From assembly GCF_907164915.1 (NCBI RefSeq), contig NC_061863.1, forward strand, positions 4,208,340 through 4,272,339: DNA of 64,000 bases. Reading direction: 5' to 3'. The translations under genes and the position numbers were made by a program. Origin of the DNA: Impatiens glandulifera (taxonomy: Eukaryota; Streptophyta; Magnoliopsida; Ericales; Balsaminaceae). Positions 24,527 through 34,107 of this stretch are shown here, piece by piece; position 1 is the first letter of the stretch, and every line of letters starts with the position of its first letter. A model generated the notes under the pieces. The model had not been told where the DNA came from and searched no databases. It was given only the letters and a program-made list of their open reading frames with translations.

Positions 24527-25786
24527 TGATAGAAAAATTAAGTAGATTAATTTTGGAACCGGCCAGACGAAACTAAACAGAGGTTAAACTTCATGTGCAG
24601 GTACTTCTAAAACCATATGAACCGGTTGGGGCATCAAAAACCGGTTGCTACTACTTCAAAGAAACCAGCCTCAAGTGATCAAGTTAAAGATCAGAGGAAC
24701 CGGTTCTACCTTCTCAAGCGACCGATTAACGAAGAAGAAAGATTATACTCTCCAACCGGATGATACAGCACAAGGCACAAAAACCGGATGGTTCAGAACA
24801 AAAGTCAGAAGATTTAAAATTCAAGAGTGACGTACCATGACGGAAGAAACGTGTCTCGAAAGAATAAAAGAAGAGCGGATCCAATCAGAAGCATGCGAGG
24901 AAAGCAATGATGCTTTGTTGATCCGATGCTGACAACCGGAAGTGGATGTTCAACACGTGTCTCAATCTGAAAACCGGCTATGTCATCCTATGCTCAGAGT
25001 CACCTGCATGAATGCCAGGTGTTGAGGAAGTTGAAGCGTGCAAGCAACCCTTCTGCAAACAGGCGTGATGACGATCAACCAATCCAGAAGAGAGAGAAGA
25101 AAGTAGCCGTTGGTTGCTTTCAGCTATAAAAGGAAGATCAATCGTCCTCATTCAATGCAGTTCGGTAGTTGTAGTTGTGAGCATCATAAATTCTGAAAGT
25201 CATAAAGCAATAAATTCTAGAGAGATAAAGTCCTGCATTCCAAAACCGGTGTGCCTAAAACCGGAAGTTCTTTGTGTGTTATTGTGTTGAGTAGTTGTAT
25301 TACATCAAAGTGTGAGTTTGGTGTAACCGGCGAGTAGCGAAGTTGGGCTCGACCGGAAGTGTAATTGTAACTCTAAAGAGTTAGTGGAGATCCTTCTCAT
25401 AACCTGAGAGGAAGGGGTGACGTAGGAGGGTTTGCTCCGAACATCCATAAACAAATCTTTGTCTCGTGTTCTTTCCTTCACTTTCATTTCCCGCTTTCTT
25501 AACGAAAACCGCAAACTAATCATACTCCTAAAACCGGTCACTCACCTCCATTAAACCGACTCCTTCTTAAACATCATCTAAACTCGCAAACGTTGCTTCA
25601 ACCTGAAACAAACATTTCCGCCATTGAACCCGGTTCAAGAGTCTGTGACATGTTGTGCAGTGCTGAGAAAGGTTTTAGTCTTTAACCGGACTATCACCAA
25701 AAGAGTGTTGTGTGTTGTGTAAGCGGCCACCCTTCCCTGAAACCGGAAAACAACCCGGTCCTCCAAGGGCGTCCCCGATCCTAACA
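24527..25786 (+). repeat. Copia 3 5' LTR
   Basis: 1,260 bp. Contains many AACCGG/CCGGTT motifs, a TATA box at 25135 and TG...CA ends. Followed directly by AGTGGTATCAGAGC. Confidence 0.95.
25135..25141 (+). promoter_or_regulatory. TATA box of Copia 3 5' LTR
   Basis: TATAAAA in the context TTCAGCTATAAAAGGAAG, about 650 bp before the LTR end; the same box is in the 3' LTR at 37951. It is the likely promoter of the genomic gag-pol transcript. Confidence 0.6.
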
Positions 25787-25788
25787 AG

Positions 25789-25800
25789 TGGTATCAGAGC
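25789..25800 (+). other. Copia 3 primer-binding site
   Basis: TGGTATCAGAGC lies two bases inside the 5' LTR, complementary to the 3' end of initiator Met tRNA as usual for plant Copia elements. Confidence 0.85.
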
Positions 25801-25831
25801 GAGGATCTTAGTACTCAAGCAACTGAAGAAG

Positions 25832-27697
25832 ATGGGAAGCATGACCCACAGCGACAAGCCGCCAATGCTAAACAGCGAAGCATTTAGCAGTTGGAAGAAA
25901 CAGATGTATCTACATCTGATTACGTTAGATGATGAGATGAGCCGAGTCCTGAAAGAGGGACCAATCAAGATCAACAAGGAGGAAAGCCAATGGACGAGTG
26001 AAGATCGGAGAAGAAGTAACCTGGAAAACCATTGCATGAGGCATATCTATAAAGCTATAGATAACAACACTTTGAACAAAATATCAGAGTGCGAAAATGC
26101 AAAGGAAGCCTGGGAAACGATTATACAGATCCACGAGGGAAATGAAAGAACCAAGGAGAACAAAATCTTGGTGTCTACACAGAAGTATGAAAACATAAGG
26201 ATGAAACCGGGAGAAAATATGAAGGAATTCAGCAACCGGTTCACCAGCATAGTAAACGAGCTTCAGACACTCGGAAAGAAGTATGACAACCGAGAAGTGA
26301 TCATCAAAGCTCTAAGATCTTTGCCAAGCACGTGGGATATCAAGACCATGGTGATGAGGGAATCAAGTACCCTTGGGCAGATGAAGTTGCATGATGTGTT
26401 TGAGGACCTGAAAGCCTACGAATTCGAGATCAAGTCTCGAATCGAAGATGAAGCATCCACATCAACCGCAACAAGAGCTTTGGTCACATCGGTGGAACCG
26501 GCGGCTCCAGTATCAACCGCACCGGCTCCAGTCAAAAACACCGATCAAATTACCGACGATGTGATGGCGATGCTAGCCCAGAAATTCGGGAAGTTCATGA
26601 AGAAGAGCCAGCCACCATCTAATAATGATTTTAATTATAACTATGTAGATAAATCAAACAAAAGATGTTATAATTGTGATGGTTTTGGACATTTCAGGTC
26701 AGAATGTAGAAAACCAAGAAGAGACGATAGAAAACCGGAAGGAAACTATCAAGGAAATAATTATCAAGGGAATAACTATCAAGGCAACCGGTATCAGGGA
26801 AACAACTATCAAGGAAACAATTATCGGGGAAACAACAATAACCAACGAAATGACTACCGAAGAAGAGATGATCAACATGCTGATGAAGGAAAGGAGATTC
26901 AAAAAGCACTCATTGCATCTGACGGTGGAAGCGAGTGGGCATACTCCGATAATGAAGATGGTGAAGAGAAAGTAACCTGCTTCATGGCAAACGACGAAGA
27001 GGTATTTGATTTCTCTTCTGATGAGTTTACTAAAGAAGATCTAGTTTCTGCACTCAACCAAATGGTTGCTGAGTTCAGAAATATATCTGCGTATATACCA
27101 ACCCCTGTAGAACCTAAAACCGAACAAACAGAATATGTATATGATAAAACATGTGAAATCGAAACGTATGAACCGGATGAACTATTCTCCGATAATGAGA
27201 AGACAGTTCAACCGGTAACCGAAACCGATGAAAGAGCAATGTACGTCACGGCTGCGTGGGAGAAATCACGCCAAGCAGTGAAACAAATGTGTAACTATAA
27301 AAGACACCCTAAGTGTAGATATGGCATCGGCTATGAACCAAGTAAACAAAATGAAACAAAACAATCTAACGGGATGAAACTAACGAAAAATAATCTTCCA
27401 TTTATAAAATTTGTCAAAAGTTCACAAACCGAAAATGACCTAAAACCGGAAGAAACGCTTAAGTATGTAGGCCCTAACGAATCTGAGAAATGGCTTCATC
27501 CTGAGAGAAGGAAAGTCAACCGGAAACCAAATAAAAATAATAAAAACCGACATCAAAGAAGCCCATCACCACATAAGGCATTCTTGAGCAACGACCAAGA
27601 AGTTAAGCCAAATATTATCAAAACAATAACCGGGAAAGTGATCCGACTCATTCAAGTCTGGATCCCAAAGGGACTAATCAACCATGGACCCAACTAA
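25832..27697 (+). CDS. Copia 3 Gag with Asn/Tyr/Gln/Gly repeat tail
   Basis: Start chosen at MGSMTHSDKPPML, because the upstream in-frame Met at 25712 lies in the LTR. The capsid region shows SWKKQMYLHL and the Copia gag core (AKEAWETIIQIHEG, MKEFSNRFTSIVNEL). A CCHC knuckle CYNCDGFGHFRSEC lies at 26665-26706. It is followed by repeats of YQGNN (26740-26850), then a long acidic linker rich in Asp and Glu, and a basic C-terminus. The frame stops at 27695, just after the pol frame opens. It packages element RNA in cytoplasmic particles by family analogy. No internal stops. Confidence 0.9.
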   Translation: MGSMTHSDKPPMLNSEAFSSWKKQMYLHLITLDDEMSRVLKEGPIKINKEESQWTSEDRRRSNLENHCMRHIYKAIDNNTLNKISECENAKEAWETIIQIHEGNERTKENKILVSTQKYENIRMKPGENMKEFSNRFTSIVNELQTLGKKYDNREVIIKALRSLPSTWDIKTMVMRESSTLGQMKLHDVFEDLKAYEFEIKSRIEDEASTSTATRALVTSVEPAAPVSTAPAPVKNTDQITDDVMAMLAQKFGKFMKKSQPPSNNDFNYNYVDKSNKRCYNCDGFGHFRSECRKPRRDDRKPEGNYQGNNYQGNNYQGNRYQGNNYQGNNYRGNNNNQRNDYRRRDDQHADEGKEIQKALIASDGGSEWAYSDNEDGEEKVTCFMANDEEVFDFSSDEFTKEDLVSALNQMVAEFRNISAYIPTPVEPKTEQTEYVYDKTCEIETYEPDELFSDNEKTVQPVTETDERAMYVTAAWEKSRQAVKQMCNYKRHPKCRYGIGYEPSKQNETKQSNGMKLTKNNLPFIKFVKSSQTENDLKPEETLKYVGPNESEKWLHPERRKVNRKPNKNNKNRHQRSPSPHKAFLSNDQEVKPNIIKTITGKVIRLIQVWIPKGLINHGPN

Positions 27698-30600
27698 ATG
27701 TGGGTACCAAAAAGGTGTAAATAATTGTTTTTTGCAGGTTAGGAGGAGCAACCGGTTAAAGAATTCTGAATGGTACTTGGACAGTGGATGCTCAAGGCAT
27801 ATGACCGGGAACAAGGAGCTACTGACCGACATCAAGTATGAAACCGGAGCATTCATCACATTCGGGGATAACTCAAAAGGTAAAACCGTGGGCAAGGGTA
27901 AGATTGTCCATGGTGAACTATCCATAAATAATGTACTATTGGTAGAAAAACTAAGCTTTAACCTGTTAAGCATAAGCCAAATGTGTGATGTGGGCTACAA
28001 AGTTGAATTTCATAAAAACTCATGTTTGGTCAAAAATCAGAATAATGACATTTTGCTAACCGGTAACCGGATAGGAAACATTTACAAAGTGAACTGGAAA
28101 ACTGATTTCGAAAAACCTGTGTGTATGATAGCCGGAAATGATCCAAACTGGCTTTGGCATAAACGGCTAAATCACTTGAATTTCAAAACGATTAACTTTA
28201 TTTGTTCCAAAGAACTGGTTCACGGTTTTCCAAATGTTAAGTTTTCAAAAGATAAAGTATGTGCTGCATGTCAAATGGGAAAACAAGTGAAATCTTCTTT
28301 CAAAAGTAAAGGAAATTATCAATCTGAAAGATGTTTAGAACTCTTGCATATGGATCTGTTTGGTCCGGTTAAAGTAACCAGTTTAGGAGGCATGCATTAT
28401 ACTATGGTGGTTATTGATGATTACTCCAAATTTACTTGGGTTACTTTTCTAGCTTCTAAAAATCAAGCATCTCCAAACTTGATTAAACTGATTTTGAGAA
28501 TACAAAACGAAAAATCTATCCGAGTAAATAAAATCAGAAGTGATAGAGGAACTGAGTTTATAAACAGTAATTTAACTACTTTTCTTGATGATTCCGGTAT
28601 TAGGCACGAGTTGTCTAGTGCCAGAACTCCTCAACAAAATGGCCTGGCTGAGAGAAGAAACCGAACTCTCAAGGAAGCCGCAAGGTCAATGATAACCGAT
28701 TCGGGTATCGCTCAAAAGTTTTGGGCTGAAGCCATCAATACCGCTTGCTATACGCAAAATCGATCTTTAATAACTAAACGGTTTTCGAAAACTCCTTTTG
28801 AAATTTATTTCGATCAAGTTCCAAGTATACGATATTTTCGAATTTTTGGTAGTAAATGCTTTGTTCACAATAACGGCAAGAACTACTTGACCGCTTTTGA
28901 TGCTAAATCCGATGAGGGAATAATGTTGGGATATTCAGCTGTGAGTAAAGCCTACAGAATATACAATACTAGGACTTTAACAGTTGAAGAAACCGCACAC
29001 GTTGTTTTCGATGAATCGGTTGAGCGAAACACTGCATTACCCTTCGACCTTCACAACAGAATGGAAAATTTCAATATCTATTCTGATGATGAAGACGAGG
29101 TTCCGGTTTTTAGACACTTTGTCAAGGACCAAGCGGTTGATGTTGAAATTCAACTTGATCAAGCTGCTTTACCGCAGAAAGTTGACGCTTCAGTTTCTAC
29201 TGAAGAAATCGGTCGGTCTGACTCTGTTCAACCTACCGATCAGTCTAACCTTGATCAGCCAACTGAAAGCTTGGTAGACACGTCTCGGATTAACCTCAGA
29301 AGGAACAAAAATCATCCTCTTGAACTAATAATAGGTAACATATCCTCACCCGTCCGAACTAGGCAACAAAATTTGGATCACTATGGAAACTCTGCTTTCA
29401 TATCACAAATTGAGCCGAAAAAGGTGGATGAAGCACTGTCAGATCCAGATTGGATCTTGGCAATGCAAGAGGAATTAAACGAGTTTGAGAGAAATAAAGT
29501 CTGGTACCTAGTCCCTAGACCGAAAAACAAACCGGTTATAGGCACACGATGGGTATTCAGAAATAAACTCAATGAAGACGGTTTAGTTACGAGGAACAAA
29601 GCCCGGTTAGTGGCTTAAGGCTATAAGCAGGAAGAAGGCATTGATTTTGAAGAATCATTCGCCCCTGTAGCTAGACTTGAGGCCATTAGAATATTTTTAG
29701 CATATGCAGCTTTCAAAAATTTCAAAGTTTATCAAATGGATGTAAAAAGCGCTTTTCTAAACGGTAAAGTAAATGAAGAGGTGTATGTTAACCAACCTCC
29801 AGGTTTTAAAAATCCAGAACATGAAAATCACGTTTACCGGCTGAATAAGGCCCTTTACGGTTTGAAACAAGCTCCAAGAGCTTGGTATGATACTTTGACT
29901 CAATTCTTATTTGATCGCAAATTTACAATAGGTTCGGTAGACAAAACCCTTTTCAAATTTGAAAGAAAGGAACAAATTTTACTTGTTCAGATTTATGTTG
30001 ATGACATCATATTCGGATCAACCGATCCAAAATTATGTGACAAATTTTCGAAAATGATGACTGATAGATTTCAAATGAGTATGATGGGGGAAATGAGTTT
30101 CTTTCTAGGACTTCAGGTTAAGCAGATTGAAGCTGGAATCTTTATAAGTCAACCGAAGTATACAGCCGAACTGCTGAAGAGATTTGGGATGGATACCTGT
30201 GCCGAAGCGGCTACGCCAATGAGTCCTTCCGTGAAGCTGGACAAAGATGATGATGGTCAAGCCGTTGACATCACAGCATATCGAGGAATGATCGGATCGC
30301 TGCTGTATCTCACGGCAAGCCGACCTGATATTCTGTTTGCGGTTGGAGTGTGCGGAAGGTTCCAAGCAAATCCAAAGCAATCTCATTATACGGCGGCCAA
30401 AAGAATCCTAAAATATTTGAAGGGAACTCAAGAAGTGGGACTTTGGTACCCAAAAGACTCGAGATTCAATCTAATAAGCTACTCAGATGCCAATTATGCA
30501 GGATGCAAAATCGACAGAAAGAGTACAAGTGGAACATGTCAGTTTCTGGGTGACCGGTTAGTCACTTGGAGCAGCAAGAAACAAACATCCGTTGCAACTT

Positions 30601-30947
30601 CAACCGCAGAGGCGGAGTACCTAGCGGCTGGAAGCTGCTGTGCACAACTCCTCTGGATCCAACAGCAACTCAGGGATTTCGGAATAGAAGCAAAGGAGTC
30701 TCCAATCTTTTGTGACAACACCAGCGCCATAGCAATCACATACAATCCGGTGTTACACTCAAGAACAAAGCATATCGACATCCGACACCATTTCATCCGG
30801 GAGCATGTTCAGGAGAAACACATCCGACTGGAATATGTGTCGACCGAGCAACAAGTAGCGGACATATTCACGAAACCGCTACAGGAAGCTAAGTTTTCAC
30901 ACTTTCGAAATATCTTGGGTCTTACCAATCTTAATCAATTAATATAA
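27684..30947 (+). pseudogene. Copia 3 pol, one in-frame nonsense codon
   Basis: One frame, offset +1 from gag, open from 27678. The first ATG (27684) has context AACCATGG. Protease WYLDSGCSRHMTG; integrase [93 protein letters not shown]; RNase [31 protein letters not shown] and HIDIRHHF. The sole break is TAA at 29616-29618, early in the RT domain; reading resumes in the same frame to 30947. All catalytic residues I can check are present, so this copy was active until recently. Confidence 0.9.
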
Positions 30948-31653
30948 TCATCATGCATGCTTGTATATAAAACCGGGATATGTGTTCAGGGAGAAGCTAA
31001 AGCTTCTCAAACCGTATTCAAATAGGCCATTAATAAATCAAACATGCTAACCGGGAGGAAGTCTCCGGTTATGCCCGACTACTACATAAATTCAAATCAA
31101 ATGTATGTCTACTATCCGGTTGAAATAACTGGGCTGAAGTGGATAAAACAAGTCCAAAGTTGAACAACTGTTGACACCAATCAACTTTTCTTCATAAATG
31201 GAAATATCCTACTAAAACCGGTCATGGGAAACCGCTTAGTACATATGCACTCTGGTCTGATGAAATGAACTTTTTCGGTTAATCTGAGATGACTAACTGA
31301 GTTTTCGTGCATGTTTTGAAAAATGAAGCCTGTAATTAATTAAAACAAGTCTACCACAATCGAGATGACGACATGTGTCCATCATCAAGAGAGGGAGACT
31401 CACATCTTGTCAATAGATATTTTTTCATCATTGCTATCTTAGTAATAATTAGATTTACCTTGGAAATAATCATTAGTTACTTCAACAAGTTAAGTCTATT
31501 AAATAGCTGATGACATCATCAGGCATGCTTAACCTCATTAAAGACCAAGCCGAATCCCCGGGCTATATAAACCATCCTTAATCCTCTTCAAAACATCACA
31601 AGTTCACTATTCACAAATATCATTCTTGAGATAAAATCCTCTCTCTCAAAAAC
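30948..31653 (+). other. Copia 3 spacer between pol and accessory ORF A
   Basis: About 0.7 kb without a coding frame, with several AACCGG motifs. TATATAAAA at 30965 and the stronger TATATAAA at 31564 are candidate promoter elements. The last 90 bp form the leader of ORF A, ending in CTCTCTCTCAAAAAC before the ATG. Confidence 0.55.
31564..31571 (+). promoter_or_regulatory. TATA box of accessory ORF A
   Basis: TATATAAA in GGGCTATATAAACC, 83 bp before the ATG at 31654. Leader ends with a CT-rich tract and AAAAAC. Equivalent boxes precede ORF B and ORF C at similar distances. Confidence 0.6.
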
Positions 31654-32415
31654 ATGAATACCAACTCTTTAGCCAAGAAGATCCTATTGGCAGATTTTGA
31701 ATCAATCTACCAATATGAGGATCATGAAGTAAAGGAAATGTTCTTAGCCATAGAAAGGAGCGGGCTAAGAAGTTTTCTTGAGAACAGATTCATCATCGAC
31801 TACCTTGTAGTCGAAGAACTCTTTGAGACCGCGAAAGAGGTGCATCGAGATATACTCGTTGCACAGGTCTACGGTCAAAAATTCCTATTCAGCGAGACGG
31901 ATTTCGCTGTATATTGCGGTTTGCCCAATGAAGGGGTAACCGACCTAACCTACTCCCCGGTGACAATGGAAGAGATGTGTCGCCGGTTTTCAGGATCTGA
32001 CATCCCGGTTAAACCCTGGGGTGCTAAGAGTCAACTTTCTCACAAGTACCAGATTCTCTGCGAGATTCTGGGAAAATCTGTCTTGTGTAGAGAGAAGAGT
32101 TACTACTACACCCAAAGGGTCTTCGAGATGATGATCGCCGTAACGGTTGGGACACCGGTCAACTGGTCCTGGATCATCTTCAGTAACCTGAAGAAGATGC
32201 TTCTCTCCAACAAAACCGGCTACGCTCCTCAGCTGAGCGGTTTCTGTGCAAGTCTGGACATCCACTCCGGAGCTTTCGTCACTCTTCACCCAAGGCACGT
32301 GCTCACCAAAGAACGAGTACAAGAGATGATCGACCGGTGGGAAGCGGTTAAAGCCAGAAGAGTTCAAGCGGCTGAGGCTTCAAATGCTCAAGCGGCTGAG
32401 TCATCAAATGTCTAA
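31654..32415 (+). CDS. Copia 3 accessory ORF A (253 aa), unknown function
   Basis: Intact frame. The domain shared with ORFs B and C covers residues 10-210: ADFESI, then ERSGLRSFLENRFII, VYGQKFLFSETDFAVYCGLP, NEGVTDL, PVKPWGAK, VNWSWIIFSNLKKML and GYAPQLSGF. The C-terminal 40 residues are Ala/Glu-rich. It has no transmembrane segment, signal peptide or envelope-like feature. The product is soluble and alpha-helical by composition. From memory it resembles hypothetical proteins repeated many times in Lamiales genomes, possibly the putative plant transposon protein group, but I assign no function. It has its own TATA box and a downstream TTTTGCTGTAC motif (32463) shared with ORF B. Confidence 0.85.
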   Translation: MNTNSLAKKILLADFESIYQYEDHEVKEMFLAIERSGLRSFLENRFIIDYLVVEELFETAKEVHRDILVAQVYGQKFLFSETDFAVYCGLPNEGVTDLTYSPVTMEEMCRRFSGSDIPVKPWGAKSQLSHKYQILCEILGKSVLCREKSYYYTQRVFEMMIAVTVGTPVNWSWIIFSNLKKMLLSNKTGYAPQLSGFCASLDIHSGAFVTLHPRHVLTKERVQEMIDRWEAVKARRVQAAEASNAQAAESSNV

Positions 32416-32462
32416 ACCTGTCCTTCACCTTTTCTTTTATCCTTTCTTTACAAAACCGGTAC

Positions 32463-32500
32463 TTTTGCTGTACTACCGGTTACGTACTCCAATTAATGAA
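32463..32500 (+). terminator. Putative 3'-end signal after ORF A
   Basis: TTTTGCTGTACTACCGG followed about 12 bp later by AATTAATGAA. The same pair (TTTTGCTGTACGACC, then CTAATGAAAT) follows ORF B. TGTA-type upstream and AATGAA-type near-upstream elements fit plant polyadenylation regions. Confidence 0.4.
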
Positions 32501-32714
32501 TCAGATTTCTTTCCCTTCCAAGTCAAAATCTAAAATATTAAATGCGTCATATCATATCTTGGAAACATAAATCCTCATTATCAAAGAGCATGCCTGACTT
32601 GATTAGACAAGACATGTCTTTATTCTCTTGGAAAATCACAAAAACATTAATGACTAAGCATAAACGGCTAGATTTTTCAAATCCTCTCATTAAATGCTCT
32701 CATTCACTCCAGGC

Positions 32715-32721
32715 TATAAAA
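32715..32721 (+). promoter_or_regulatory. TATA box of accessory ORF B
   Basis: TATAAAA in CAGGCTATAAAAGGGG, 104 bp before the ATG at 32825. Leader contains TTCTCTCTAAAAACT, matching the leader of ORF C. Confidence 0.65.
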
Positions 32722-32824
32722 GGGGACTCAACTTCCATTTTCAAAACACGCCTTCAAGCATTCTTCTCTCTAAAAACTCGGAAGCTCAAGAACTCTCTCA
32801 AACTTCTCTTCACTCTTCATCATC

Positions 32825-33583
32825 ATGTCTGCCGAGATAAGAAACACCCTGATCATTGATTTTGAGGATATCAAGCATAGCGCTCACTATGAATGCATTT
32901 TTCAGCACATCATAGAGTCTGGCCTGAAAGGTTTTCTCAAGGGTTCGGACCTCATCCTCGTGGAGGAGGTGTGTGAATTCTACAATAACGGTCACATTTT
33001 GGATGATGGCAGCATTCGCACCATCATCGACGGGCAGTTCCTCCAGTTTTCTGAGGAGGAATTCGCCACCTTCTTTCACCTTCCAACGGAAGGTTTCTCC
33101 GATTTTCCGACGCCGTATTTACCGGCTAAGGAAACCTTTTTCAAGATCTTCTCTTCTTCATACACTCCTGTTAAGGATTTTGGGAAGAAAGAAGATCTCG
33201 CTCCTCACTACCAAGTCTTTCACGATTTGGTCCAAAGGTCTATCATAGGCCGAATGCCCAATCAGAACTACAGCCGGGAGGCATTCGATATTATGATAGC
33301 CATCATCCGGGACTCCGCCATCAACTGGTCGTCCTATCTTTTCAACAAGCTGAAGCAGCTTATGACCGGTAAAAGAGGAAAGATCAGCTACGCTCCTCAA
33401 ATCACCCGGTTTCTCATGTCCAAGCGTCCCAACCTTGGAAAAGGGGTTCCGGTTGGATCCTTCAACACCATCACAATAGACATGATCTATAGATGTGTGT
33501 CAAGAATTGAGGAACGGTTTCCTCAAAACACCATGGAGAAATGGTATGAAAGGAGGTTGGAAGGAGGATGGTTCACAGAATAA
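32825..33583 (+). CDS. Copia 3 accessory ORF B (252 aa), paralogue of ORF A
   Basis: Intact frame. Same motif order as ORF A: IDFEDI, ESGLKGFL, IDGQFLQFSEEEFATFFHLP, TEGFSDF, YTPVKDFGKK, INWSSYLFNKLKQLM and YAPQITRF. Identity to A is low (perhaps a quarter of positions), so the duplication is old relative to the present insertion, whose LTRs are nearly identical. Retention of both frames argues for selection on the proteins in the element lineage. No membrane segment or nuclease-like motif is visible. Function unknown. Confidence 0.85.
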   Translation: MSAEIRNTLIIDFEDIKHSAHYECIFQHIIESGLKGFLKGSDLILVEEVCEFYNNGHILDDGSIRTIIDGQFLQFSEEEFATFFHLPTEGFSDFPTPYLPAKETFFKIFSSSYTPVKDFGKKEDLAPHYQVFHDLVQRSIIGRMPNQNYSREAFDIMIAIIRDSAINWSSYLFNKLKQLMTGKRGKISYAPQITRFLMSKRPNLGKGVPVGSFNTITIDMIYRCVSRIEERFPQNTMEKWYERRLEGGWFTE

Positions 33584-33621
33584 TTTTCTTTCTTTTCGTT
33601 TTCTTTCCGGTTTCTGGTCAT

Positions 33622-33680
33622 TTTGCTGTACGACCAGAACCGCCCCAATGTCAACTATTTCCCTTATTTACTAATGAAAT
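33622..33680 (+). terminator. Putative 3'-end signal after ORF B
   Basis: TTTTGCTGTACGACC about 40 bp before CTAATGAAAT, resembling the region after ORF A. Confidence 0.4.
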
Positions 33681-33986
33681 ATTTCAATCCTTAAAAGTCT
33701 CCGGTTTTCCTTTGTCTTATCATTCCTTCCGGTTTTTCAAACCTATACAAAATATTAAAGTTAACCTAAAACTTCCGGTTAACGAGATCTCAAGTAAAAC
33801 CGGACTCTCAAACAAAAATGAAAGTTTGAAAATTTTAACCGCCCACAGTTTTACCTCTCAAAATTTACCGCCCACTGAAATCCCGCTTTTACCGCCGAAA
33901 GTTACGGCAGTAACTTTTTGGAGGGAAAGTTGGCGCCAAAACATCAAATTGACGGTTCATCTTCAAAACCGCCTGGAACCGCCATC

Positions 33987-33994
33987 TATATAAA
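33987..33994 (+). promoter_or_regulatory. TATA box of accessory ORF C
   Basis: TATATAAA in CCATCTATATAAACTC, 114 bp before the ATG at 34108; leader contains TTCTCTCTCTAAAAATTT. The preceding 150 bp hold repeated ACCGCC motifs (33840-33980). Confidence 0.65.
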
Positions 33995-34107
33995 CTCAAA
34001 TCAGCCCATTCAACACATGTGCTTTCTCTCTCTAAAAATTTCCAGAACTTCAAAGCTTTCCTCTCTCCGATCATCATCGTTCTTCATCCTTTCTTTTTCA
34101 AAACATC

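Noticed and set aside
24645..24830. 61-codon frame present in both LTRs of Copia 3 (also 37471-37656)
   Set aside because: Its conservation simply reflects the near identity of the two LTRs of a young element. No independent evidence of coding.
26676..26975. Frame of 99 codons over the YQGNN repeat
   Set aside because: Out-of-frame reading of a short tandem repeat in Gag.
31990..32367. 125-codon antisense frame opposite ORF A
   Set aside because: Shadow of the sense frame; no homology and no start context.
31654..33583. Envelope-like protein as in SIRE1
   Set aside because: ORFs A and B have no signal peptide, transmembrane segment or fusion-peptide-like stretch.
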